Both the position numbers and the translations under genes were made by a program. The notes below the pieces were generated by a model. That model was not told where the DNA came from, did not search any database, and worked only from the letters and a program-made list of their open reading frames with translations. From the NCBI RefSeq assembly GCF_030406605.1, contig NZ_CP129104.1, forward strand, positions 1,449,405-1,513,404: DNA of 64,000 nt, written 5' to 3'. Below are positions 8,168 to 15,794 of this stretch, piece after piece. Source of the DNA: Curtobacterium sp. 458. Its GTDB lineage: Bacteria; Actinomycetota; Actinomycetes; Actinomycetales; Microbacteriaceae. Position 1 is the stretch's first letter; the number at the start of each line of letters is the position of its first letter.

Positions 8168-9630
8168 GCGTCGTCGTCCACTCCGCACGGGTCGTCGTCC
8201 CGATGACCGCGCCGCCCATCGCCGACGGTGCGGTCGCCGTGCAGGGCGACCGCATCCTGCACGTGGGGGACCGCTCGTGGGTCGTCGACCAGCTCGCCGC
8301 GAGCGGCGTGCCGACCACCGAGCGCCGGTGGCGAGGCGCGCTCCTGCCCGGGCTCGTCAACGCGCACACGCACCTGCAGTACACCGGCATGTCCGGTGTC
8401 GGGCGACGGCAGTACGCGGGATTCGAGGACTGGGCGGCCGCGTTCAACGCGGAGTACGCGGTGCCGCACGACTGGCGGGCCGAGGCCGCAGACGGGGCTC
8501 GGGCGTCGCTCCTGGCCGGGGCGACGAGCGTCGCGGACGTCGTCACCGACATCGAGGCGGCGACCGCACTCGAGGACGCCGGGCTCGGCGGCATCGCCTA
8601 CTGGGAGGTGATGGACTGGGAGAACGCGGCATGGCAGGAGCACGGCCGCGACCAGGTGCTCGCCGAACTCGCCCGGATCCCCACCACCCCGGGCGCCGGA
8701 CTGTCGCCGCACGCGCCGTACTCGCTCGACGTCGGTCCGCTGCTCGAGCTCCCCGACATCGTCCGGCAACGCGGACTCCGCCTGCACCTGCACCTCGGCG
8801 AGGCGGCCTTCGAGGGGGAGCGCACGGCGATCGAACCGGTCCCGGGACTCGACGGGGTCGTCGGCGTCGGGCACGGCGCGGACTGGCACCTCGCGAACGT
8901 GCCCTCGTTCCGTGCGATGCGGGCCCTCGGGTTCGGCGCCAGCGCGACCTCCTTCGTCGATCGCCTCGGTGTGCTCGGTCCGGACTGCCACGTCGCGCAC
9001 GGCGTCTACATGACGGCCGCCGACCGGGCGCTGCTCCGGGCCCGGGGCACGGCCGTCGCACTCTGCCCCCGGTCGAACGCCGTGATCGGGCTCGACCCGC
9101 CGCCCGTCGCCGACTACCTGCGCGAAGGCAGCCCGATCGCGATCGGCACCGACTCGCTGTCGTCGTCGCCGTCCCTCGACCTGATGGCTGACGTCACCGC
9201 GCTGCACCGGATCGCCCGCGCCCAGGGGTACCGCGGGCACGACCTGCACGAGCGGCTGCTCGCCGCGGCGACCCTCGGCGGCGCGCACGCGATGGGGCTG
9301 GCCGTCGGTCCGGACCGGATCGGGCACCTCGCCGTCGGGGCCCGAGCGGACCTCGCGGTGTTCGACGTCGACGCGCGCACCATCCCGGACGCACTCGCCG
9401 AGCTCGTGGAGGACGGTGCCGGGCGCGCCGTCGCGACCGTCGTCCGGGGCGTGGTGCGTGCGGTCGACGGCGCACTCGTCGGGCACGCCGGACCGCAGCT
9501 GACCCCGCCGCCCACCCGCCCGTCGCAGACCCACCCCTCGCAGACCCACCCGTCGTCGTCGGCCCACCCGTCGTCGTCGCACCCGTCGCAGACCCACCCG
9601 TCGTCGGCCCACCAGGAGGAACCCGCATGA
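8164..9630 (+). CDS. Amidohydrolase, SAH/MTA deaminase (TRZ/ATZ) type
   Basis: This 488-residue enzyme belongs to the amidohydrolase superfamily, with the metal-binding motif NAHTH (66-70), SPHAPYS, LHLGE, a catalytic His in AHGVYM, CPRSNAVIG and GTDSLSSS. These are the hallmarks of the branch containing S-adenosylhomocysteine and methylthioadenosine deaminases, chlorohydrolases and related enzymes that remove an amino group from a purine or triazine ring. ATGA overlaps join it to the SAH-hydrolase-like gene before it and the cupin after it, so the three are co-translated. The last 40 residues are a low-complexity Pro/Ser/Thr/His tail encoded by a simple repeat. The exact substrate is inferred, not seen. 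Confidence 0.88.
   Translation: MSVVVHSARVVVPMTAPPIADGAVAVQGDRILHVGDRSWVVDQLAASGVPTTERRWRGALLPGLVNAHTHLQYTGMSGVGRRQYAGFEDWAAAFNAEYAVPHDWRAEAADGARASLLAGATSVADVVTDIEAATALEDAGLGGIAYWEVMDWENAAWQEHGRDQVLAELARIPTTPGAGLSPHAPYSLDVGPLLELPDIVRQRGLRLHLHLGEAAFEGERTAIEPVPGLDGVVGVGHGADWHLANVPSFRAMRALGFGASATSFVDRLGVLGPDCHVAHGVYMTAADRALLRARGTAVALCPRSNAVIGLDPPPVADYLREGSPIAIGTDSLSSSPSLDLMADVTALHRIARAQGYRGHDLHERLLAAATLGGAHAMGLAVGPDRIGHLAVGARADLAVFDVDARTIPDALAELVEDGAGRAVATVVRGVVRAVDGALVGHAGPQLTPPPTRPSQTHPSQTHPSSSAHPSSSHPSQTHPSSAHQEEPA
9508..9612 (+). repeat. Degenerate tandem repeat encoding a Pro-Ser-Thr-His tail
   Basis: Variants of CCCACCCGTCGTCG and CGCAGACCCACCCGT repeat through the 3' end of the amidohydrolase gene, giving PSQTHPS and PSSSHPS units. 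The tail probably varies in length between strains. Confidence 0.7.
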
Positions 9631-10130
9631 CCGAGACCGCACCCCGACCCGGCATGGCAGCCCGCCGCACCGTCTCCGGCGAGCTCGTCGAGTGGCTCGA
9701 CGTCCCGAAGCGCGCCGTCGCCCTCGGCATGGAGCCACACCCCGAGGGCGGCTGGTACGTCCGCACGTGGACGTCGCCCGCGACCGTCCAGACCCCGGCG
9801 GGGGAACGTCCTGCGGCGACGCTCATCCACTTCCTGCTCCCGCCCGGCGAGGCCTCGGCCTGGCACCGGGTGGCGAACGACGAGATCTGGATGTGGCACG
9901 GACCCGACTCGGTCGACCTCCAGCTCGGCGGCGACGGTGACGAACCGGTGCCGGGAGCGACGATCACCCTCGGGCCGGACGCCGGACGTGACCGGGTGAA
10001 CGACGCGCAGGCCTTCGTCCGCGGCGGTGTCTGGCAGCGCACACTCCCGCAGGACGGCGAGGTGCTCCTGAGCTGCCTCGTGTCGCCGGGCTTCTCGTTC
10101 GAGGACTTCAGACTGGCCGAGGAGCAGTAG
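9627..10130 (+). CDS. Cupin (DUF985 family) protein
   Basis: This 167-residue protein is a single cupin of the DUF985 type. The family core is recognisable: LGMEPHPEGGWYVRTW near residue 40, ATLIHFLLPPGEASAWHRV, then DEIWMWHGPDSVDL, and the second half ending in LLSCLVSPGFSFEDF. Cupins of this group bind a small ligand or metal, but no reaction is established. It is the third gene of the unit with the SAH-hydrolase-like protein and the deaminase (four-base overlap), so it may act on a product of that pathway or protect it. ATG 9627 lies after an AGGAGGAACCC ribosome site. Confidence 0.85.
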   Translation: MTETAPRPGMAARRTVSGELVEWLDVPKRAVALGMEPHPEGGWYVRTWTSPATVQTPAGERPAATLIHFLLPPGEASAWHRVANDEIWMWHGPDSVDLQLGGDGDEPVPGATITLGPDAGRDRVNDAQAFVRGGVWQRTLPQDGEVLLSCLVSPGFSFEDFRLAEEQ

Positions 10131-10165
10131 CAGGACCGAGCCGACCGATCGTGGCGGGGAACAGC

Positions 10166-10219
10166 GTTGCCGGCGGCGGGCACCGGACGCCGTTGTCCGC
10201 CACCCGCCGCCGGAGCAAC
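10166..10219 (+). terminator. Hairpin terminator after the cupin gene
   Basis: The arms GTTGCCGGCGGCGGG and CCCGCCGCCGGAGCAAC pair, with one bulge, around a loop of about 22 bases. It follows the stop codon by 36 bases. Confidence 0.5.
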
Positions 10220-10404
10220 GTGCTGCGGGACCGATCATGCACGAAGAATGCGCCGGAAATGTCGTCGTGATCGTTTCGTGAGGTTCGGTTGCGGCTTTCG
10301 CACCGATTCCCGTTCGGTATTCCTCCGACCAGAATGCATCGTTCGGGAAGCTGACCATGACGGTCCGCGTCGCCGGCGGCTCGCGCTGGTGTACCAGTTC
10401 CGCG

Positions 10405-10437
10405 TACGATCGCATCGCCCCCACCCCTCGAGCGAAG
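10405..10437 (+). promoter_or_regulatory. Probable -10 box and ribosome site of the ABC importer
   Basis: TACGAT at 10405-10410 would start a transcript near 10417. GCGAAGG at 10431-10437 is a ribosome site at suitable distance from GTG 10446. I see no clear -35 box. Confidence 0.35.
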
Positions 10438-10445
10438 GCCCGCCC

Positions 10446-11267
10446 GTGACCCGTTCCCTCCGCCTCACCCTCGCCGTCGCGACGGCCGCCGTCGCCGCCC
10501 TGGCCCTGACCGCGTGCTCGGCCGGCAGCAGCAACGCCGCCGGGACCGTCACGGACGGCAAACTCACGATCGCGACCGGGCAGCCCGCCTACTCGCCGTG
10601 GGTCGAGGACAACAAGCCGGCGTCCGGCAAGGGCTTCGAGGCCGCTGTCGCGTACGCCGTCGCGAAGGAGATGGGTTACGCGAAGTCCGACGTCGTCTGG
10701 AAGCGCAGCACCTTCGACAGCGCGATCGCTCCTGGTCCGAAGGACTGGGACCTCAACATCCAGCAGTTCTCGATCGACGCCAAGCGCAAGAAGGCCGTCG
10801 ACATGTCCACCGCGTACTACACGACGACCCAGGCCGTCGTGACGACGAAGTCCTCCAAGGCCGCGGGCGACACCACGATCAGCGCGCTCAAGCAGGACGC
10901 GATCGGCGTGGCCACCGGGTCGACGAGCATCCAGAGTGTGAAGGACGTCCTCGGCGTCACGCCGCAGGTGTTCAACTCGAACGACGACGCGGTCCTCGCG
11001 CTGAAGTCCGGCCAGATCGACGCCATCGTCACCGACCTGCCGACCGCGTTCTACATGGCCGGCGCACAGCTCGACGGCAAGGGCACCGTGTCGGCACAGT
11101 TCCCCGACGACGGCGCCGGGGACCAGTTCGGTTTCGTGCTGCCCAAGGGCTCCGAGCTCACGAGCAAGGTCGACAAGGCGCTCGCCGCGCTGAAGGACGA
11201 CGGCACGCTGCAGAGCCTGCAGACGAAGTGGCTCTCCTCGGAGACCGGCACGCCCGTCCTGAAGTAG
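10446..11267 (+). CDS. Amino acid ABC transporter substrate-binding lipoprotein
   Basis: The 273-residue product is a family 3 solute-binding protein. It starts with a lipoprotein signal peptide ending in LALTAC, giving Cys24 as the lipid anchor on the outer face of the membrane. The periplasmic-binding fold follows: GKLTIATGQPAYSPWV, GKGFEAAVAYAVAKEMG, WDLNIQQFSI and the family's typical C-terminal LQTKWLS. Asp/Arg ligand residues of polar amino acid binders are partly recognisable (AIAPGPKDWD, TGSTSIQ). The GTG start is chosen because it begins the signal peptide and is preceded by a ribosome site. Permease and ATPase genes follow directly. Confidence 0.92.
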   Translation: MTRSLRLTLAVATAAVAALALTACSAGSSNAAGTVTDGKLTIATGQPAYSPWVEDNKPASGKGFEAAVAYAVAKEMGYAKSDVVWKRSTFDSAIAPGPKDWDLNIQQFSIDAKRKKAVDMSTAYYTTTQAVVTTKSSKAAGDTTISALKQDAIGVATGSTSIQSVKDVLGVTPQVFNSNDDAVLALKSGQIDAIVTDLPTAFYMAGAQLDGKGTVSAQFPDDGAGDQFGFVLPKGSELTSKVDKALAALKDDGTLQSLQTKWLSSETGTPVLK

Positions 11268-11272
11268 TACTC

Positions 11273-12151
11273 GTGACCGCCCCCGCAGGCACCGGCACCC
11301 CGGTCGCCGCACCCGCGCCGAGCCAGGTGGAGCTGGAGCGTCGGCTCTACCGTCGGCAGCGCGGACGCCGGTCGATCGCGGTGTCGGTGGTGTCGACCCT
11401 CGTGGTCGTCGCCGTCGTGTACTTCGGCGTCGTGAACACCCCCGGGTGGGCCGCGGTCCAGCAGTCGTTCTTCGACCCGCAGACCGCCGTCGACTCGTTC
11501 CCCGCGATCCTCGCCGGCCTGTGGTTGAACGTCCGGATCCTGTTCTTCAGCGCGATCGGCGTCGCCGTGTTCGGCACGCTCCTCGCCGTCGTCCGGGGCC
11601 TCCGCAGCCCGGTGTTCTTCCCGCTGCGGATGCTCGCGACCGGGTACACCGACCTGTTCCGTGGCCTGCCGCTCATCATCGTGCTCTACCTCGTCGGCTA
11701 CGGGATCCCCGGGCTCGGCGTCTTCCCCCGACTCCCCGCCGAGTTCTGGGGCACGATCGCGATCGTGCTGACGTACTCGTCGTACATCGCCGAGGTGCTC
11801 CGCGCCGGCATGGAGGCAGTGCACCCGTCGCAGCGCCTCGCCGCCCGGTCGCTCGGCCTCTCGCACGCCAAGACCCTGCGGCTCGTCGTGCTGCCGCAGG
11901 CGATCCGCAAGGTCACCCCGGCGCTCATGAACGACTTCGTGTCGATGCAGAAGGACGTCGGCCTGGTCTCGATCCTCGGTGCCGTCGACGCGGTGCGCTC
12001 GGCCCAGATCGCCCAGGCGGAGAGCTACAACTTCACGCCGTACTTCGTCGCCGGTCTGCTGTTCGTGGTGATCAGCCTGCCGTTGATCCGCGTCACCGAC
12101 GCGATCGCCAGGCGGCAGCAGCAGCGCGAGCAGATCGGGGGCACGGTGTGA
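11273..12151 (+). CDS. Amino acid ABC transporter permease
   Basis: This 292-residue inner membrane protein is a His/Glu/Gln/Arg-type permease. About five hydrophobic helices are visible, the first at residues 37-55. The coupling loop is the EAA motif around AARSLGLSHAKTLRLVVLPQA, which contacts the ATPase. The dipeptide FRGLPLIIVLYLVGYG is typical for this family. It starts five bases after the binding-protein stop, with GTG. The stop overlaps the ATPase start (GTGA). A single permease gene implies a homodimer in the membrane. Confidence 0.93.
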   Translation: MTAPAGTGTPVAAPAPSQVELERRLYRRQRGRRSIAVSVVSTLVVVAVVYFGVVNTPGWAAVQQSFFDPQTAVDSFPAILAGLWLNVRILFFSAIGVAVFGTLLAVVRGLRSPVFFPLRMLATGYTDLFRGLPLIIVLYLVGYGIPGLGVFPRLPAEFWGTIAIVLTYSSYIAEVLRAGMEAVHPSQRLAARSLGLSHAKTLRLVVLPQAIRKVTPALMNDFVSMQKDVGLVSILGAVDAVRSAQIAQAESYNFTPYFVAGLLFVVISLPLIRVTDAIARRQQQREQIGGTV

Positions 12152-13023
12152 ACGCAGGCAACGAGGCGGGCAGGGGTCGTGCCTCCCGTCCGGTCGACGG
12201 CCAGGGCCCACGCCGCCGGTTCCGAGCTGACGCGCCAGCGGCAGATCGGCCGAGCCGGCGGGGAGAGGCACGGCGCGAGCCGCCGACGTCGGCTCCCGTC
12301 CTGGAACTGCGCGGCCTCCGCAAGGCGTTCGGCGAGCACGAGGTGCTGCGCGGCATCGACCTCATCGTGCACCGCCACGAGGTCATCTGCGTCATCGGGG
12401 CGTCCGGCTCGGGGAAGTCCACGCTGCTCAAGACCGTGAACCTGCTCGAGGGCATCGACGACGGCGAGGTCCTGCTGCAGGGCACCGACATCGCTGACCC
12501 GCGGATCGACGTCGACGCCACCCGGGCGCGGATCGGCGTCGTGTTCCAGCAGTTCAACCTGTTCCCGCACATGAGCGTGCTCGACAACGTGACACTCGCC
12601 TCGCGGCAGGTGCACGGCATCGGCAAGGCGACGGCGGAGGAGACGGCGCGGCGGCTGCTCGACCGGATCGGCCTGGCAGACTTCGCGGGTGCCTACCCGG
12701 ACCGGCTGTCCGGCGGGCAGCAGCAGCGCGTGGCCATCGTGCGGGCCATCGCGTCCGACCCTGAACTGCTCCTGCTCGACGAGGTCACGAGCGCTCTCGA
12801 CCCGATGCTCGTGGGCGAGGTGCTCGACCTCGTCACCGAGCTGAAGCGGCAGGGCTCGACGATCCTGATGACCACGCACGAGATGTCCTTCGCGCGGAAG
12901 GTCGCGGACCGCATCGTGTTCCTGCACCGCGGCGAGGTCGTCGAGCAGGGAGCTCCGGCCGACGTGCTCGACCACCCGGAGCACCCGGCACTCGTGGAGT
13001 TCCTGGCCCGCGTCCACGCCTGA
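12148..13023 (+). CDS. Amino acid ABC transporter ATP-binding protein
   Basis: The 291-residue product powers the importer. Walker A is GASGSGKST at 84-92, the signature is LSGGQQQR from residue 187, Walker B is LLLLDE ending at Glu212, and the H-loop is in TTHEM. This is the GlnQ/HisP type. Unusually, about 48 residues precede the ABC domain; they are rich in Arg, Ala and Pro and include a copy of the CGTGCCTCCCG dispersed repeat at 12178-12188. GTG 12148 overlaps the permease stop, so this extension is probably translated. It ends 69 bases before a long palindrome. Confidence 0.93.
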   Translation: MNAGNEAGRGRASRPVDGQGPRRRFRADAPAADRPSRRGEARREPPTSAPVLELRGLRKAFGEHEVLRGIDLIVHRHEVICVIGASGSGKSTLLKTVNLLEGIDDGEVLLQGTDIADPRIDVDATRARIGVVFQQFNLFPHMSVLDNVTLASRQVHGIGKATAEETARRLLDRIGLADFAGAYPDRLSGGQQQRVAIVRAIASDPELLLLDEVTSALDPMLVGEVLDLVTELKRQGSTILMTTHEMSFARKVADRIVFLHRGEVVEQGAPADVLDHPEHPALVEFLARVHA

Positions 13024-13092
13024 CGCGCCGCGCCGCGCCGCGCCGCGCGGCACGGTCCGGACTCGCGGGCGTGGTGCGGCGTCGACGGTCCG

Positions 13093-13154
13093 CGCACAAC
13101 CGGAGCCGTCTCGAACCACGGGAATCCACGGTTCGAGACGACTTCGGTTGTGCG
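13093..13154. repeat. 62-base palindromic element, copy 1
   Basis: The ends CGCACAACC and GGTTGTGCG pair in a stem of 25 positions (two G-T pairs) around a 12-base loop. It lies between convergent genes and may end transcription from both sides. A second element of the same length and with the same ends lies at 35074-35135. A run of CGCCG repeats sits just before it at 13025-13050. Confidence 0.7.
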
Positions 13155-13200
13155 GTGCGAACTTCGGCGGGGCGGCGCGGCCGGCGGCGGGGCTCGCGCG

Positions 13201-14166
13201 CTACGGCGTCAGCAGGACCTTCCCGACGAGCTCGCCGTCGGCCATCCGTCGGTGCGCCTCACCGGCCTCGGTGAGTGGCAGCACCGAGTCCACCACCGGG
13301 CGGACGCTCCCGTCCTCGACGAACGGCCAGACGTGCTCGCGGACCGCGGCGACGATCGCGGCCTTCTCGTCGAGCGGTCTGGCGCGCAGCGTCGTGGCGC
13401 TGATCGTGGCGCGCTTCGCCATCATCGCGCCGAGGTCGAGTTCGCCCCTGGGGCCGCTCGTCGTCGAGATCACCGCGATGTGTCCGTTCGGCGCGAGCAC
13501 CCGGAGGTTCTTCGCCAGGTAGTCCGCCCCGACCACGTCGAGCACGACGTCCACCCCGCGGTCGTCGGTGAAGTCGAGGACGGCCGCGACGAAGTCCTCG
13601 GACCGGTGGTCGATCGCGAGGTCCGCGCCGAGCTCCCGGGACGCCCGCACCTTCCGGTCACCCCCGCTCGTCGTGATCACCGTCGCACCGAGGGCCGTCG
13701 CCCAGACGACGGCGTGCGACCCCATGCCGCCGGTGCCTCCGTGCACGAGGAGGGTCTGCCCCGGCCGGAGTCCGGCGAGCATCCCCACGTTCGAGTACAC
13801 CGTGCAGGCGGCCTCGGGGAGCGCGGCAGCGGACACGAGGTCGAGCGCGTCCGGCACCGGCAGCAGCTGCGTCGCCGGGACGGCCACGAGCGACGCGTAC
13901 CCGCCGCCGGCGAGCAGCGCGCACACGCGGTCGCCGACCGACCACCCGGTGACGTCGGGGCCGAGCGACCGGACGGTGCCCGAGACCTCGAGCCCGAGCA
14001 CGGGGGAGGCCCCGGCCGGCGGCGGGTAGTTCCCCGCGACCTGCTGCCGGTCGGCGTTGTTCACACCGGCCGCCGCGACCTCGACGAGCACCTCGCCCGG
14101 GCCGGGCTCGGGGTCCGGGAGGTCGCGCAGGGTCAGGGTGCCGTCGTCGTGGCTGATCGCTCGCAT
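13201..14166 (-). CDS. Zinc-type alcohol dehydrogenase-like NADPH:quinone oxidoreductase
   Basis: This 321-residue protein is a medium-chain dehydrogenase/reductase of the quinone oxidoreductase group (PIG3-like). The N-terminal GroES-like domain has GVNNADRQQVAGNYPPP, and the Rossmann fold has VHGGTGGMGSHAVVWA for NADPH binding. Structural and catalytic zinc ligands of true alcohol dehydrogenases are absent, as expected for QOR. The C-terminus has GEAHRRMADGELVGKVLL, a typical ending. ATG 14166 begins the domain (MRAISHDDGTL) and is preceded by a TACCGT box; a longer reading frame upstream is not supported. Confidence 0.9.
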   Translation of the reverse strand: MRAISHDDGTLTLRDLPDPEPGPGEVLVEVAAAGVNNADRQQVAGNYPPPAGASPVLGLEVSGTVRSLGPDVTGWSVGDRVCALLAGGGYASLVAVPATQLLPVPDALDLVSAAALPEAACTVYSNVGMLAGLRPGQTLLVHGGTGGMGSHAVVWATALGATVITTSGGDRKVRASRELGADLAIDHRSEDFVAAVLDFTDDRGVDVVLDVVGADYLAKNLRVLAPNGHIAVISTTSGPRGELDLGAMMAKRATISATTLRARPLDEKAAIVAAVREHVWPFVEDGSVRPVVDSVLPLTEAGEAHRRMADGELVGKVLLTP

Positions 14167-14173
14167 GTCCTCG

Positions 14174-14179
14174 ACGGTA
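14174..14179 (-). promoter_or_regulatory. -10 box of the quinone oxidoreductase gene
   Basis: TACCGT on the minus strand is separated from ATG 14166 by seven bases. Confidence 0.45.
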
Positions 14180-14251
14180 CGCGGACCGACGCAGCTGCGC
14201 TGGTTGCGTGGCACGTGATATGTTTATTTCACAGACCGAGAGGAGGGCACC

Positions 14252-15145
14252 GTGCCCCGACCCGTCCACGCGTTCTGGTGGTCACCCCGCCGCGATCCTC
14301 GAGTCTTCGCGCACGAGGTGCGTGACCACGGCGGTGCGTGGGTCCGTCTCGGTCTCGCGGGAGGGCGGGCGCTCACGAACCACGGCGACGAGCTCTCCGC
14401 CCTGGTCCTCCGCGAGGTCCTCGGCCGACCTGTGCGGTGGGCGCCCCTCGGTCGCGAGGACGTCGTCGCCATCGGCAGCGCGATGGTGCCCTACCTCAGC
14501 AGGAACGGACGAGGGCTGATCTGGGGCACAGGCCTGCACACGCCCGACGTCGACATCGACGAAGCCAGCACGTTCCGGGACCGCGTCCTCGCGATCCGCG
14601 GTCCGCTCGCCCGGAGCGCGCTCGGGCTGGACGCATCGACGCCGATGGGGGACCCCGGTCTCATCGCGCGGATCCTGCGGCCGGGACGACCGCAGGACCG
14701 ACGCTCCGGAACGGTCCTGATCACGCACTTCACCTCGCACGCTCGCCGCACGGACCGGTCGGCGATCGGTGCGCTCCGGTCGACAGGGGTGCGGGTCCTC
14801 CCCCCGACCCTGACTCCCGACGAGATGCTCCGCGAGATCGGCGCCGCCGAACACGTCCTGAGCGCGGGGATGCACGGCGTGATCCTCTCGCACGCGCTGC
14901 GGACACCGGCGACACTCGTGTCGCTCGGCGCCGCGGGCACGGGCTCCCCGTCGTTCAAGTACCACGACTACCACCGATCGGTCGGGCTCGAGGCTCGGAC
15001 GACCCGATGGTCGTCGTTGATGACGCCCGCCGGGCTCCGTGCGGCGCGCGAAGTCGGGAACGAGGACGTCCACCGTGCCGACGGCGCGATCGACGCGCTC
15101 GTCAGTGGACTGCTCGCCGCTGCTGCACCGCTGCGGTCCGTCTGA
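14252..15145 (+). CDS. Polysaccharide pyruvyl transferase family protein
   Basis: This 297-residue protein resembles the CsaB/WcaK polysaccharide pyruvyl transferase family, which adds ketal pyruvate to cell-surface sugars. Supporting segments are NHGDELSALVLREVLG near residue 48, the strand-turn WGTGLHTPDVD, RGPLARSALG with GDPGLI, and the C-terminal LSAGMHGVILSHALRTP that corresponds to the family's ligand-binding histidine loop. A GAGGAGG ribosome site lies five bases before the GTG start. No other exopolysaccharide gene is next to it. Sugar and donor are unknown, and some members of this fold do other transfers. Confidence 0.8.
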   Translation: MPRPVHAFWWSPRRDPRVFAHEVRDHGGAWVRLGLAGGRALTNHGDELSALVLREVLGRPVRWAPLGREDVVAIGSAMVPYLSRNGRGLIWGTGLHTPDVDIDEASTFRDRVLAIRGPLARSALGLDASTPMGDPGLIARILRPGRPQDRRSGTVLITHFTSHARRTDRSAIGALRSTGVRVLPPTLTPDEMLREIGAAEHVLSAGMHGVILSHALRTPATLVSLGAAGTGSPSFKYHDYHRSVGLEARTTRWSSLMTPAGLRAAREVGNEDVHRADGAIDALVSGLLAAAAPLRSV

Positions 15146-15248
15146 GCCGGCGCGGCTCGCGGCGCGGCACCGCACATCGTGGGATCGGTACGCTCGGACT
15201 CGCCCGCACCCACGGGGGCGTGCGGCGATCGAAGGGGGACGAACCACC

Positions 15249-15725
15249 ATGCGCAAGCAGTACCTGACCATCACCACGGCGGTCCTCGCCGTCACGCTCC
15301 TCGCCGGCTGCTCGGGCGGCGGCGACTCGGGCGGCGGCGACGCCGGCTCGGGTGCGGAGTCGTCCAGCGCGGCGAGCACGAAGCCGACCCAGGCGGCGCC
15401 CGCGCAGTCGAAGCAGGAGGCCTGCACCCTCGTCGAGAACGAGCTGCAGTCGTACATCGCGTCCCAGTCGTCGGCCGCGGCCGGCGCGACCAGCGCCGAG
15501 GACCGCGCGAAGGTCGTGGAGGGGCTCACCTCGCGCCTCGACGCCGTCGTGCCGAAGGTCACCAACGACGAGGTCAAGCAGGACTTCGAGGCGTTCAGCT
15601 CGGCCGCGAAGGACTACGTGAAGACGGTCCAGGACTCGGGGTCGCAGACCTCGTCCGAGGCCGTCGCCGCGCAGGAGAAGGTGCAGGCCACGCTGAAGGA
15701 CCTGTCGGCGGACTGCCCGTCCTGA
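15249..15725 (+). CDS. Hypothetical lipoprotein
   Basis: This 158-residue protein is exported and lipid-anchored: the signal peptide ends in LLAGC with Cys21. A Gly/Ser/Ala/Thr-rich linker to about residue 55 leads to a helical domain starting EACTLVENELQSYIASQ and ending in a cysteine four residues before the stop. The two domain cysteines may form a disulfide. The arrangement is common in actinobacterial surface lipoproteins, but I do not recognise a function. The ATG follows AAGGGGGACG, a fair ribosome site. Confidence 0.8.
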   Translation: MRKQYLTITTAVLAVTLLAGCSGGGDSGGGDAGSGAESSSAASTKPTQAAPAQSKQEACTLVENELQSYIASQSSAAAGATSAEDRAKVVEGLTSRLDAVVPKVTNDEVKQDFEAFSSAAKDYVKTVQDSGSQTSSEAVAAQEKVQATLKDLSADCPS

Positions 15726-15740
15726 CCGGACGACCGCACA

Positions 15741-15784
15741 CGCGATGCGCCCGCGCTCCCGGTGAGGAGCGCGGGCGCATCGCG
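15741..15784. terminator. Bidirectional hairpin terminator
   Basis: A perfect 19-base-pair stem (15741-15759 with 15766-15784) has a six-base loop and separates the convergent lipoprotein and aldo/keto reductase genes. Confidence 0.75.
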
Positions 15785-15794
15785 TCGGAGGGTG

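Larger units (their letters stand above)
10131..10445 (+). other. 315-base intergenic region before the ABC importer
   Basis: No gene is supported here. The left part holds the terminator of the preceding operon. The middle is poorer in GC than its surroundings (10225-10350) and contains ATGCACGAAGAATGC and GAATGCATCGTTCGG segments that could be regulatory, without a clean palindrome. The right part holds the probable importer promoter. Confidence 0.5.
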
